A stretch of DNA of 64,000 nucleotides from NCBI GenBank assembly GCA_029582265.1, contig CM055828.1:1719402-1783401 (forward strand), written 5' to 3'. Shown in pieces: positions 46,244-57,789 of the stretch. The position numbers and the translations under genes are program-made. The notes beneath the pieces are model-generated. The model saw only the letters and a list, made by a program, of their open reading frames with translations, was not told the origin of the DNA and searched no databases. This stretch comes from Zoroaster sp. YZ-2022 (Eukaryota; Echinodermata; Asteroidea; Forcipulatida; Zoroasteridae). Each line of letters opens with the position of its first letter. Positions within the stretch are counted from its first letter, which is position 1.

Positions 46244-47838
46244 CTTAGGGCACAATTACATGTTAAGGTCTAACTATGTGTTAAGTTTTAAGGTTCTGTG
46301 AACTTTTGTCTCTGGATATGTCTCACTGAGAAGAAGGAGAAGAAAAAGTAAAAAACCGAACAATAACAAGAGGTGTTCGCGCTGTCGCTCGAACACCTAA
46401 AATCATCACATCCCCTCTCTCTCTCCACCTCTTGTCTTCGGGCCATATAACACGATTACGTACAGCAGACCTGAGAGAACGTAAATCCCTGTCTAAAAGA
46501 TGCCATGACAACTAATTCTCCTTCAAACAAACCTTTTTTAATAGTGACACTGTTTACCTCCACAATAATGTTAATCAAACAATGGAGTGTATTTAATACG
46601 TGTGTTTACCTGTACAGCAGTATATTGTTGTTACCATTGGAACATGTCACATGATACATCAAGTAATCACCTTAAACACTCAAAGATATCAAGTCACAAA
46701 CTGCAAAGAGTTCGTGTTTCGTCCAGTATTTACGTGGGCTAGTTAAACATCCGAGTCAAGCAAATAGTGAGTCTACAGAGAATACGTTTGGAGACGCCTG
46801 ACATGATCAGAAAATATTATGAAGAATTTGGGGAAAAATTAAGAAAGAAGAATGGAAAACCTACATTTGTTTTGTTTTGAATGTGACGATTAAGCCTAGT
46901 TATCGGGTCTTCAGCAGTTTCAGAACTCCTTGATCCATCGCTGGGGAGAAACTCTCCAGCAGTTGGTGAAACAGGTGAGTGTGCTCTTGTGTATTATGTC
47001 GAAACAAACATGTTAGTTTTGGTTGCCAGGTGTACAGCTTGTCCCCACCAACAATGCTTACTCTTTACAACAAGCATATATGGAGTCTTGTTTTACTCTA
47101 AACCTTCTAGTGTCAACGCCAGTGTATTTTTTCCTCCATGGTTAACCTTAAATGCAGATTTATGATGAGCCTATAATGTTCTTCAAATGGGAAAAATGCC
47201 TTTCCTTTCCATTTTTTATGATCGATGTCTTTTGCAGCCACTTCTATACGTTTACGACTCATTTTGTAGCTAGCTGGATGGAATTAGGATGTGTTGGAGT
47301 TATGGTTAGGGTTGGTAATTGTTGAGTGGCTTACAAACATTTTGTATTGCCTCCGACCTACGTTACGTTACATCTGTGTTGAAGGGGGAGTTAGTGGGGG
47401 TCTAAGCTGCATTTAAAAGTTTTAAATCATTATTGAATTCTCTGTGTTCTCTGAATGATGGTTCAGTTCTCTTTGTACTTAATCAAACATTTCTGGAAGC
47501 GTCCACTCTCTTATCCCGTTGGCTCTTACAAAGTGATCAAACATCAATTATCTTTTTGACGTGTTTAGTTTGTCATAAATTCCTTTCTGGAGGACAGATG
47601 GTCAAAAGTCAAACAATAACTGTTTGTTTGGTCAAGAAAGACTGCACAATTCTCCAATGAAGCTGGTGGGCTAACCCAAACCCTACAGTGTCATAGATCC
47701 TATACGTACTGTCATAGCCACGGTCATCTGCTCATGGGGTTTATAGCTGAAGGGGTTTGTACTGAAGGTTTTATAGCTCGCTTCAGAGTCTACGAATGCA
47801 TCGGGAACTATCAACAGGTAATACACCAGGAGATACAT
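46244..47838. other. Spacer of the foldback structure; possible 5' exon
   Basis: Mostly featureless. At 46974 GGTGAAACAG is followed by a good donor, GTGAGTGTGC, which could end a noncoding first exon of the plus-strand gene at 50850 (acceptor near 50786). That is a guess without transcript data. Confidence 0.2.
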
Positions 47839-48120
47839 CTTCTTCTTCTTCTTCTTCTTCTTCTTCTTCTTCTTCTTCTTCTTCTTCTTCTTCTTCTTCT
47901 TCTTCTCCTTCTCCTCCTCCTCCTCCTCCTCCTCCTCCTCCTCCTCCTCCTCCTCCTCCTCCTCCTCCTCCTCCTCCTCCTCCTCCTCCTCCTCCTCCTC
48001 CTCCTCCTCCTCCTCCTCCTCCTCCTCCTCCTCCTCCTCCTCCTCCTCCTCCTCCTCCTCCTCCTCCTCCTTCTCCTTCTTCTTCTTCTTCTTCTTCTTC
48101 TTCTTCTTCTTCTTCTTCTT
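47839..48120. repeat. (TTC)n-(TCC)n-(TTC)n triplet tract, about 280 bp
   Basis: About 65 bases of TTC repeat, about 165 of TCC repeat and about 50 of TTC repeat form a pure polypyrimidine strand with near mirror symmetry. Homopolymeric Leu/Ser/Pro frames on one strand and Glu/Lys frames on the other are artefacts. Confidence 0.98.
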
Positions 48121-49013
48121 CATGGTTAGGTCATCAGATATCGAATTACACTAAATCAAAGTTTAATATTTCAAAAAATTATATCTCATGAACCACAAAA
48201 GATATTTTCACTATCTTTGCATCATCTGAAAAATCTTGAATTATGTGATTGTTCGTACACAGACCTCTCCTTCCTGTTGAAACCGGAAGTTTAACTGAAC
48301 AACTATTCAGAATCACTATTCTGTAAATGTATTTGTACAGCCAAAACATAGTTGCGGAGTTCAAAGAACCTAAAACTTAACACAAAGTTAGACCTTAACA
48401 TATAGTTTCAGGTAACGTTGTGACGTCATGGTGAGGTCATCTATTGAATTATTACGTAATTAATTATAATCATAATCATACAGAACATGGAGGACTCGAC
48501 ATTTGATACACAGACATGACCCTATTGACCCTTACTTCCGGTCCAAACTGGAAGTTCAAGTTTAAAAACCTTTATAAATTGAATGTTATAAAAAAAGCTT
48601 CTGTGTTATGTTAAGTGGGATATGCTCTTTTCAAAATATATTTGGTGACATCACCGCTCTTAACAGCGCCCTCTAGCGCCAGGTTTAAAAAAATCACTTT
48701 TGCTATCTCGAGAAAACATTAGACAAAATTTTACCAAATTTGGCACAATTGACACCCATATTATGAGGAAAGAATTGTGAAGTATGAATGACGTCACATG
48801 ATTGAACCGGAACTTACGGTTGGAAGAATTTAAAATTATATGGGATGACTGAACCGGAAGTTAATGTATTCAGTATAGCACATGAAAACTCATATCTCCT
48901 GAATTAACTCTTGTCTTTTAACAACTTTGGGTGATGACGTCATCACATATGATGCACACTCGAACACCCTGAGTTTGTTTTCTACTAGTATTAAACTCAA
49001 TACCTGTAGTATT

Positions 49014-49776
49014 ACCTTGCATTTACTAGTTGTTGAGAATTAACGAGATGACTTTATATAGGACAGTATAGATGATCATATCGGGTTTAAACTTAAATTA
49101 TGATTTCGTCGGTTAGTTATTTTCCTTGGCAACAGCTTGTTTGAGAACTTTAATAATTTAATTTCTGTATCGAATGAACTTATACATGTAGCTGTGTTTT
49201 ATATAAATGAAAACTACGACATTACTGAAGTGTTTGGTGTCGGAGAGCTAAAATGCCAAATGTGAGTTTTCAAGTTATTGTTTGAACTGCCCGCTCAGCA
49301 AATTATCAAATAACATTTTAATAAACTGAAAAGGTTCGGATTCAGCATAGACTGTAATCAATGTAACTCAATCATATTTATAGTTTGTAGATCGCTCATC
49401 TACTTGCCATTCAAAGACACTCCCAGGGTATTTAGAGATGGTGAGACTGGCATTTTCATAATAATAGTCTTTAATTTTGGGTACATTTTCCCCATATACC
49501 ATATTCACAATGTTTAAATTTTCGCCATTTACAGCGAAAAACTAACAAAAAGAAACACTTTATATAACTTTATATACAGCGAATCAAGCAGCCTAAAACA
49601 TTCAGTATAAGGTTAGTATAATGTCTATAGTGATAATGAGTACCGGTATTGATTTTTAAATGTTAAATATTAATACCTTATCGTTGTGGAGCAGACTTTA
49701 CATACTGTTCAATCAAAATCATGTTTAGATTATTAGTAAAATGACCCTTGATCTGATCCAACAAAAGAACAATTTC
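49014..49776. other. Intergenic; nothing recognised
   Basis: AT-rich sequence between the foldback structure and the tandem satellite. Confidence 0.4.
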
Positions 49777-50395
49777 CAAATGATATACCTTTTTGGTCCG
49801 ACTAAGTAGATAAAATCAACCAAACAGACAGATGAATTAGGTTATTAAAGCTTATCGTCTGATGCAAATGATATACCTTTTTGGTCCGACTAAGTAGATA
49901 AAAATCAACCAAACAGACAGATGAATTAGGTTATTAAAGCTTATCGTCTGATACAAATGATATACCTTTTTGGTCCGACTAAGTAGATAAAAATCAACCA
50001 AACAGACAGATAAATTAGGTTATTAAAGCTTATCGTCTGATACAAATGATATACCTTTTTGGTCCGACTAAGTAGATAAAATCAACCAAACAGACAGATG
50101 AATTAGGTTATTAAAGCTTATCGTTTGATACAAATGATATACCTTTTTGGTCCGACTAAGTAGATAAAAATCAACCAAACAGACAGATGAATTAGGTTAT
50201 TAAAGCTTATCGTCTGATACAAATGATATACCTTTTTGGTCCGACTAAGTAGATAAAAATCAACCAAACAGACAGATAAATTATAGTTATTAAAGCTTAT
50301 CGTCTGATACAAATGATATACCTTTTTGGTCCGACTAAGTAGATAAAATCAACCAAACAGACAGATGAATTACGTTATTAAAGCTTATCATCCGA
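49777..50395. repeat. 88-90-bp tandem satellite, seven copies
   Basis: The unit starts aaatgatataccttttt ggtccgactaagtag, continues with an A-rich 'ataaaaatcaaccaaacagacag' part and ends 'gaattaggttattaaagcttatcgtctgatac'. Starts of the ggtccg word at 49795, 49883, 49972, 50061, 50149, 50238 and 50328 give the period. Variation is mostly in the A-run length and a few substitutions. Confidence 0.95.
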
Positions 50396-50849
50396 TACTT
50401 TGATCGTTTGAATATGAAATATCGCATTAATAGCCTGTCATCAGCAGTATAGAGAGATAACAACGAAAAAGGTGACGGAGGCTTAAGTCAAGGCACACAC
50501 GGCGTTTAGAAGGAGAACATGATGCTCGAACGTCTAGTTTGTCTTTCCGCGATGCCGATTTCCGACGCATTGAATAAATGCTATCAAAAAACATGGATTT
50601 TTTAATATATTTTTTATGAGAACATTCACTAATGGGTGGTTAATTAAATATAATTGTTAAGTGTTTACGACGATGCAGGGACCGATCTAGCATCATACTA
50701 ATAGATTCGGCCAATGATTCTGAGACACAAACCTATAAAATGTATTCTTTATTTGATTGTCTTCAATTTTAATTTCATTTTCTCAGATCTGTAACTTCTA
50801 AGCACTGAATCAACCATATTGACGTCATAAAACATTGCTCAAGAAAATA
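50396..50849. other. 5' flank of the 649-residue ORF
   Basis: An acceptor-like cattttctcag ends at about 50786, so the 64 bases before the ATG may be the end of a 5'UTR exon, with transcription starting further upstream. Confidence 0.35.
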
Positions 50850-52799
50850 ATGGGATCTCTAGAGGAATACACCAAAGACCTTAGGGCGTCTATCAATCAA
50901 CGAATGGAGCACGCCCTCAACGACAATAATTTTAAAATCAGTGACATCCTGTCGAAGACGTATGCGCAGATGGTGGCCGACTTGTCAGATCCTCAAGAGT
51001 GGTACTACTCCGATGTTCATAGGTATCTGATTGATTTTCTGCATGTTGGTTGTGAAGGCCCTAAGCGAAAAGGGATTCGGTTGTTGACTAACGAGACATC
51101 ATACAAAGAGGGTGTGCTTTCTTCTTTTATTCCAGTTGCGAATTCAAAAGTTAATACTATTTCTAAAAAGGCCGATCAAGATGGCGGACTGGCTCAAAGA
51201 GTTGACAACGACGACAAGGCGGTCAAAGGTCTTTCTCTAATCACAGAATCTGACAATGATTACATCGACGGCATACAATCCGCCGTTGAGGGAGACAAAC
51301 AAGTGCAGAATGGAGAAAGAGAGAAGAGTCAATCTACATCATCCCGGGAACCAAGTGTCGATGAGATAGAAGCAATGAGGAGCTACAAAAAACTGAAGGC
51401 ACTTGAAAGTAATTCCAAGTATATGTACAGTGCCAGAAAAAGGCCCAAAAATGGAAAACAGTTTTTCCCCGCACTTCACAGACCCCAAATGATTGCTGGC
51501 AAACAGCACATTGAAGTCAATGAATTAACGGTACTCGTCAGTTCCGCAGTAAACCCCCATTCCCAGCATCTACCTCATAACAGTATGGCCCCAACAAAGC
51601 AGACGAGTATTCGCAAATTTCATTTCCCACCAGAGGAGAAAAGTACAAATCACAAGAGCGAACAATTAGTCGTTTTTGATAGGTGGATAAAACCTCTCAA
51701 TAGCGACACATCTCAACCCGGGCGAACGACAGGAAAGAGAAATGAAAAGAAAATTCAGCAAAATTTAGCAAACAGAAATTCTCAGAGAGCCTCTAAATCA
51801 ACACAAACAGAACAAGAAGCCGGCCATCCTTGCAGCAAAGTTTTACTTTTCTCCGTTCCTTTTGAGTTGTCGCCAAATAAGGGAGTACATGGCCGTGACA
51901 TACCTCACACGTTCACCCTCAAACGAAAAACAACACCAAGGTTAAACTTGACCCAATGTCGCGCTCGAAGCCCAAGTGTAAACTCAAGTTTCCAGTCGCT
52001 CCTTGACAACGCCGAAAAACGATTGGTGGGAATCGAACAGCAAATTGAGAATCTGTGTTTTGAGCACAGGTTCATCCATAAAGCAGTGGCAAGTAATACG
52101 GCAAAAGATGATGAGTTTTCATCTCATCCAGCAATGACAGAGATTGTCAGCGGTACTGATAAAAAACCACTTGGGTCACCAACCGACAACCTCACTGAAA
52201 AAGTTGATAAAACCTTTCTCTATGATAAAACCAAGTCAAGAGCGACAGTTGACATTGGTACGAATACCCCCTCTGCATGGCACGCCGGCAAGCAGCCAGT
52301 GAAGAAACATTTTACTGAAAAAACTGAGCATGTAAGATTTAATAGAGATTCTGTTCCGTCGAAAACATCTCAATATGACCATTATCATTCTTTTGATTTT
52401 CCACACGTAAAAGGCGCCCTCTATCGTCCCGTCCAGCTGGTTCATCCAAAGAGTAAACAGTTCAGGACAGACATCAGTGATAATATTCTTACTCACGAGA
52501 ACAAAAATATCAAAGTGTCTCAAAAATTACCCCTCGCCTTAGAATGTCCAACCGAATCGCACTCCACTGATGCATCTAACGAAATTGAAGAATTGGTTAT
52601 TCAGTCTGACAACGGAACGGCAAGATCAAGTCAATTATCAATGGAAGAAGGACTGCATATATTTTTGCAAACAAGATCTATGAAACCAACTCTGAAAATA
52701 CAAACGGCAAAGAGGAACAACTATCGTAAAGAGACAAAGTATGGGACAGGTTCGTTTGAATCTAATGGATCAAATAAAACTAACAGCGAAAACGAATGA
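50850..52799 (+). CDS. Orphan protein, 649 residues, single coding exon, with LC8-type motif
   Basis: The frame is open from a TTG at 50835, but the first ATG is at 50850 (aataATGG), giving MGSLEEYTKDLRASINQRME. Gly2 followed by Ser would allow N-myristoylation, although the next residues are acidic. The first 70 residues are helix-prone with aromatic positions (EWYYSDVHRYLIDFLHVG) and look folded. The rest is Ser/Thr/Lys/Asn-rich and probably disordered. K316-S-T-Q-T320 matches the KxTQT motif bound by dynein light chain LC8. A short coiled-coil segment (SLLDNAEKRLVGIEQQIENL) starts at about residue 383. There are no membrane spans, no signal peptide and no family I recognise. The gene has higher GC than its flanks and no visible introns. 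Confidence 0.7.
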   Translation: MGSLEEYTKDLRASINQRMEHALNDNNFKISDILSKTYAQMVADLSDPQEWYYSDVHRYLIDFLHVGCEGPKRKGIRLLTNETSYKEGVLSSFIPVANSKVNTISKKADQDGGLAQRVDNDDKAVKGLSLITESDNDYIDGIQSAVEGDKQVQNGEREKSQSTSSREPSVDEIEAMRSYKKLKALESNSKYMYSARKRPKNGKQFFPALHRPQMIAGKQHIEVNELTVLVSSAVNPHSQHLPHNSMAPTKQTSIRKFHFPPEEKSTNHKSEQLVVFDRWIKPLNSDTSQPGRTTGKRNEKKIQQNLANRNSQRASKSTQTEQEAGHPCSKVLLFSVPFELSPNKGVHGRDIPHTFTLKRKTTPRLNLTQCRARSPSVNSSFQSLLDNAEKRLVGIEQQIENLCFEHRFIHKAVASNTAKDDEFSSHPAMTEIVSGTDKKPLGSPTDNLTEKVDKTFLYDKTKSRATVDIGTNTPSAWHAGKQPVKKHFTEKTEHVRFNRDSVPSKTSQYDHYHSFDFPHVKGALYRPVQLVHPKSKQFRTDISDNILTHENKNIKVSQKLPLALECPTESHSTDASNEIEELVIQSDNGTARSSQLSMEEGLHIFLQTRSMKPTLKIQTAKRNNYRKETKYGTGSFESNGSNKTNSENE

Positions 52800-54679
52800 A
52801 TGACACACTGAGACCGAACTCGGAGAACATACCGGACATTCCAAATATCGAAATATGGAAATATCGATGAGTCATCAGTTATTTTTCGACGTTATTTATA
52901 ATAACTAAGTGTATCTTTTTCAATATGTTGAGCCAGTGCGCCCTCTTTTTTCAAATCTAGATCTAACCCTGTAATTATTAAACACACAGTTTTCAGTTTA
53001 TACAATTTCAGTGCCCTGTGTACGCAAGTATGCAAGAAATTACATCATTATTTTGTTTTAGCTTCATCACATACCAATAAGAGACAAAGGAATACGTGTT
53101 TAATGGCGTAAAAACGCTAACATTTTAATCTTATCATTGGACTGTTTATTCAGTATACATTATGACATGTTTTAAAGAGAAGGTACAACGTTCATTTAAA
53201 CACTCTAATTTATATATTTACTCTAGAGAATATCGTTCAACTAACGACTAAAACGGTTTTTAGGTTTTTATATTTATGTTTTTCAAAACGTTACCAGATG
53301 GAAACCTTTAGAAGTTCCACATAATTATTCCCATTTCTATAAGATGAAAGCACTTCAGATGGAATAATCCTCAAGATGATTGATCATCTGCTTGATACCA
53401 TGTAAGCCTTTAGATGATCGTGAATTTAATAATATGATAACTATCAATGCTGTACCTTTAACTATAATTTTCATGCCTTTTTATAAGCGAGACACAAACG
53501 ACCTGAACGTGAAAAACAAATCAATAAGTAATGTTTCAAAGAATATTTGTTTTATTTAATTTAAATGCACAAAAGATTATGTTGCTACATTTCTAACTTA
53601 TATTCGCCAACAGTGATTTTAACTGAGTAAAACATTTGCGTTTATCATATACTTCTATATTACTTTATAAGAATATTTTGGTTTTAATCACCATAGAATT
53701 GAGCTAAAATACATTTTTTTTTAAAGTAAGATAAAATCGGTACCAAGTTTAATTACAGGGTCTACGAAATGCAGTTTTATGTAGACACATATTTAGCAAG
53801 TATCCTTTCTTCTGGGCAGTTTTAACAAAATGGGAAGTCTATTTTTTACATACATGTTCATGCTTATCCTTCCTTGACACATGAGGGCGCTGTTTGTGAG
53901 ATCACAACAGGAACTTGGTGTTACAGCATGCAGCACTGAGAAGTGCACAAAATAAAAACCCAAAACCTTGTCCCAATAAAATACTGGTTACCTCAAAAAA
54001 TTTACTGATTGGTAACCAAACACGCAGTTAACAAGACAACACACAACATTAAGAGAACGGACTTTGAAAAGTCGAGGAATTTAATCAACTTATACTGACA
54101 AATCAACTATGATGTTCTTTATTATTCCCGCTGAGACATCACTGATTTACTCATGAATATTAGGATAAAGACTCAAAAGTGCCAAAAAGATTATCAAAAC
54201 ACCCACAAATTGGTAATTTAAAGATAGAAAAGTGATGTCAGCATGAAATAGAGTTGTGCGTAATATTTTCAAGTTAAACAATTTCCATTCCATAGGCCCT
54301 TTAAAATTTTGGCGAAGATCGGAAAAATTAAGGACATAATTATTATGGATTCGTGATTAGGCCTACTACTTGCACGAATTGGTCTAATCGGTGAAGGCAA
54401 GGGGCATGGGCGTCGAACGCTTTATTAATAATTTTGGTGTTGCAAGAAAAAAACGGTAGGCTACTTCAGTAGTCAGGATAGGCTAACGTTATTTGAAAAA
54501 AAATATGGGCCATCAAAAAGTGGGGGACATTTGATATACAATCCAGCCCCCACTCACCGTACCCCACCGATCGACATCCATGGGTATGGCCTCAATATAA
54601 ACAAATAATAATTAAAACAAAACAAAACATTGTCCAATACATCCATTTTCTGGTAGTGTGCTTTTTCAACTATACTACT
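52800..54679. other. 3' flank and intergenic
   Basis: ATTAAA (about 52977) or AATAAA (about 53951) could end the preceding gene. No exon or repeat boundary was recognised otherwise. Confidence 0.4.
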
Positions 54680-56640
54680 ACTTCATTTTTTTTCATTCAT
54701 TTTATTTCACATTTATTTCCATACTCACATGAGAAAAATGGTTACACAAAAGGTGGTATACAAAGTTGCAAAGAAAGATAGTAATTAGACAACTGGATAT
54801 ATGAAAGGAGGCAATATCAATCTATGTACACGTCATACATGAAAACACAGAGGATGGAGGCTGTTCATGTAAGCCAAGGCTTGTGAGGAACAACCTTACA
54901 CAAAGGACATACATCTGGGGACGGAACAGAATTACAGAAAACAGAGTCCTTAACTATTATACAATGATGCATTCACATAGTAAAATAATAAAAATTAATA
55001 ATAATAATAATAAATAATAATAATAATAATAATAAAATGTATCAAGTGGAAGCTGATGATGAGAAAAATTAAGCTATCAGTGACGAGTCACAAAGCTATG
55101 TTACATACTGGGAGAGAAGTACTCTTTTATACGATGCCTTAAAACGGCCCACAGACAGCTGATCTTTAACTGCATTGTCAATGTCATTCCAGGGACTAGG
55201 ACCATAGAAACGAAGTGTATTCATAGAATAAGAAGTGCGAGTGAAGGGAACAGACAAATTATTAGAAGATCTGGTATGGTATCCATGTAAGTCTTGAATA
55301 TAAGTAAAATAAGAAGAAAAGGAATTAGGAAGAAGGTTTTTGGAGTATTTGTACATGAAGATCCCGGTATGAAATTTATTGATATCGAAAAGAGTAAGGG
55401 TGTGTAATTGTGCAAAAAGTGGTGCAGTATGCTCACGAAAATGTGACGAAGTGCATATTCTGACTGCCCGTTTTTGAGAAACTGATAGAGAGTGCAGCTT
55501 ATTTTTGCTAGAGCGAGCCCAGACAATGTTGCAGTAATTAAGATAAGGGAGAATAAGTGTGTTATAAAGCAAGACCATAGAGGAGGAAGGAAGAAAGAAT
55601 CGAAGCTTTGATAGAACACCAGTATTACGAGATGTTTGTGATCAATAGTGACACCTAAAAATTTAGTGGAGTACACCCTGGTTATAGATATATTATCTAT
55701 TTTTATAGGAGATAATTCAAGACGAGCAGAAAAATTTGACTTGCTGAAGAAAATGAAATTAGTTTTGGTATGGTTTAAAGACAGTTTATTTGCCTTAAAC
55801 CACATAGAGACCTTGTTGAGTTCATAGTTTAAGGACTCAATTAAGGAGTCACAGTTAAGACCAGAGTGAAAAATAGTTGTGTCATCTGCAAATAAAGTAA
55901 ATTAAAACAGAGAGGAAGAAAGATGCAAGTCGTTTATATATAAAAGAAACAGAAGCAGGCCGAGAATAGAGCCTTGTGGAACACCGTGCAATATGTTAAG
56001 ACGGGTATAGTTGTTATCCTTAATAGTCGTAAATTGCTGTCTGCTGTTAAGGTAATCCGTAAACCATTGGAGCGCGACCCCTCTAATGCCGTAACGCTCC
56101 AACTTCGAAAGAAGAATATAATGATTGATAGTGTCGAAAGCTTTGGAGAGATCAATAAACACACCGACGGCACATAATTTATTACTAAGTGCATTAGTAA
56201 TATCATTGATAACCTGAATGAGTGCCATACCAGTGGAGTGCCCACTGCGAAAGCCATATTGATGTTAATATCATTGATAACCTGAATGAGTGCTATATCA
56301 GTGGAGCGCCCACTACGAAAGCCATTATTGATGTTCATAAAGGAGTTGAAAATGAGAAGTAAAATTAATTAAGCGATTATAGACTAGTCTCTCAAGGATT
56401 TTAGAAAAGCAAGGAAGAATTGAGATAGGTCTGTAATTTTGTACAATATGATTGTCGCCACTTTTGAAGATAGGAATGACTTTTGAGACTTTTAGATTAA
56501 GAGGAACAGAGCCGGTGAGAAACGAAAGATTGAAGATGTAAGCAAGGGGTTCGGCAATAAAGGGGATTGCAGATTTGGTCACAATAGAACTGACTCCATC
56601 AAAACCACAGCTGACGTTGGTTTTCAAATCTTTTGTCCAA
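54680..56640 (-). mobile_element. 5'-truncated, inactivated non-LTR retrotransposon
   Basis: On the minus strand successive reading frames give reverse transcriptase blocks in order: PLNLKVSKVIPIFKSGD and NYRPISILPCFSKILE, GFRSGRSTDIALIQVIND, VFIDLSKAFDTINHYIL, HGVPQGSILGLLLFLLYIND, FADDTTIF, then LYNTLILPYLNYCNIVWA and the C-terminal PSPWNDIDN ... FKASYKRVLLSQY with a stop at 55096. The catalytic FADD is intact, but at least three frame changes break the ORF. One is a 68-bp tandem duplication (56201 and 56269); another is a deletion after FLGVTIDHK. The N-terminal endonuclease is missing. The 3'UTR runs to an AAATGAATG-type tail near 54680 and includes a (taa)n tract at 54993-55036. Overall it is CR1/L2/RTE-like; I cannot name the clade. 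Confidence 0.88.
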
Positions 56641-56649
56641 GCTGTATGG

Positions 56650-56925
56650 AGTTAACATGGGCGGATGTAGAACATTTTTTAGGGGGGGCTGAGAATCAAA
56701 AACAATTATTTTTCAGTGCTACAAAAATTACTATGAAATAATCAAAGGGAGAGAAAAACAAAGCACAGTGAGGGGGAAATGAGAGTGCGTTCTCCCCTCC
56801 CCTCCCCCTCTCTCTCTTTTTCTCTCTTTTTAAAATTTTGTTTTATTTGTTTTAATTTTTTTTAAACGATTTTAGGGGGGGGGGCTACAGCCCCCTTAGC
56901 CCCCCTGGATCCACCAATGGTTAAA
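56650..56925. repeat. G/C-run element with inverted ends
   Basis: Left GGGCGGATGTAGAACATTTT TTAGGGGGGGCTGAG and right GGGGGGGGGCTACAGCCCCC ... CCCCCTGGATCCACCAATGG are roughly inverted (ggcggatgt/ggtggatcc with G-runs), like the G-rich small elements at 31324 and 32687. It abuts the 5' truncation point of the retrotransposon. The interior is AT-rich, with a C/T run at 56790-56840. Confidence 0.45.
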
Positions 56926-57789
56926 GGCTTCACTTGATGAATTTCTTGATAATTTTTACCTATACCAAGGATTTCAGACCTTTTATTTTACTACAAATCA
57001 CATTTTAAGAACATTTGCCGTCGCTTTACAAAGCTCACCAGTCAATCGTCTCGTTGTTGGATGAGTACCTGGGACTGTTTTCAGAGTAGAACTGCGCGTA
57101 CCACTTACGATGATTCACCATCGCCGTATCCTCTTTGATATATATAGGCTTAGGTACATACTTCTTGTTGGCGAATACCATAATATCATTCTTAAACTGT
57201 ACATGGGAAAAGTGGTTTTTTTTATTTTAGTTTTGAAACAAGTTGCTTGGAATTGTCTTTGCAATTCTCATTTTAAAAAATACAGTTTAACAAAAATCTG
57301 TTCATCCTCTCATTGGGTCTATTTTAACATACATGTTTTAATGTTTCTGTCACTTTGCTATTGAGAAAGATCGTGATACATGAAGCCACTAAAAAAACAC
57401 TACCAAACTTGTTTTAATATTCAAAGGTTTTTGCACTATACATAGAGGCCTACTTACCTCAGAAAAATGTTTATGGAAGATCTTTTTGGCTAAATAGAAG
57501 GAGATAGGACCGCCCTCACAGTAAACAACAGTCAAAACTCTCTGCCTCATTGGTCCAATGGGCGTAACCGTGGTGATTAATACACATTTACTTATGAAAG
57601 ACATGGAGTGGGTCAAGTATGGTCCAATCTGTAGAAGCAGAACAAATAAAACTAGAGCTCAAGTGTTTGTTAGAACAAACACACGGTGTTCGTGTCAACT
57701 TCCAGTTCAATCAAATTATCATGGATGATGTCAATCATATTTTGCAAAGGTGTATATCAATATCAATTTCATATTCAAAAGACCTATCA
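56926..57789. other. Intergenic; nothing recognised
   Basis: Small frames at 57110-57364 and 57389-57616 have no supporting signals. Confidence 0.4.

Larger units (their letters stand above)
45112..49013. mobile_element. Large foldback structure with ~0.9-1.1-kb inverted arms
   Basis: The left arm, about 45112-46243, is matched in reverse by about 48136-49013. Shared landmarks include a ctagaggtattgagttt-like outer edge, gcatcatatgtgatgacgtca, ccgctagagggcg, and gtggttcatgagatat at the inner side. The left arm is longer because a segment of about 136 bp beginning aacttccggttt is duplicated in tandem (45930 and 46072). The spacer (46244-48135) holds the triplet tract and no recognisable transposase. 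Near the left inner edge AGGTGTTCG...CGAACACCT (46372-46399) makes a small hairpin. Related sequence recurs at 57790-59460, so this is a repeat family. Confidence 0.8.

Noticed and set aside
47683..48191. Homopolymer proteins (Leu, Pro/Ser, Glu/Lys)
   Set aside because: Direct translation of a triplet microsatellite in different frames.
49777..50395. CRISPR array
   Set aside because: Whole 88-90-bp units repeat without unique spacers, in an animal genome.
50835..50849. Start of the 649-residue ORF at 50835
   Set aside because: That codon is TTG; the first ATG in frame is at 50850.
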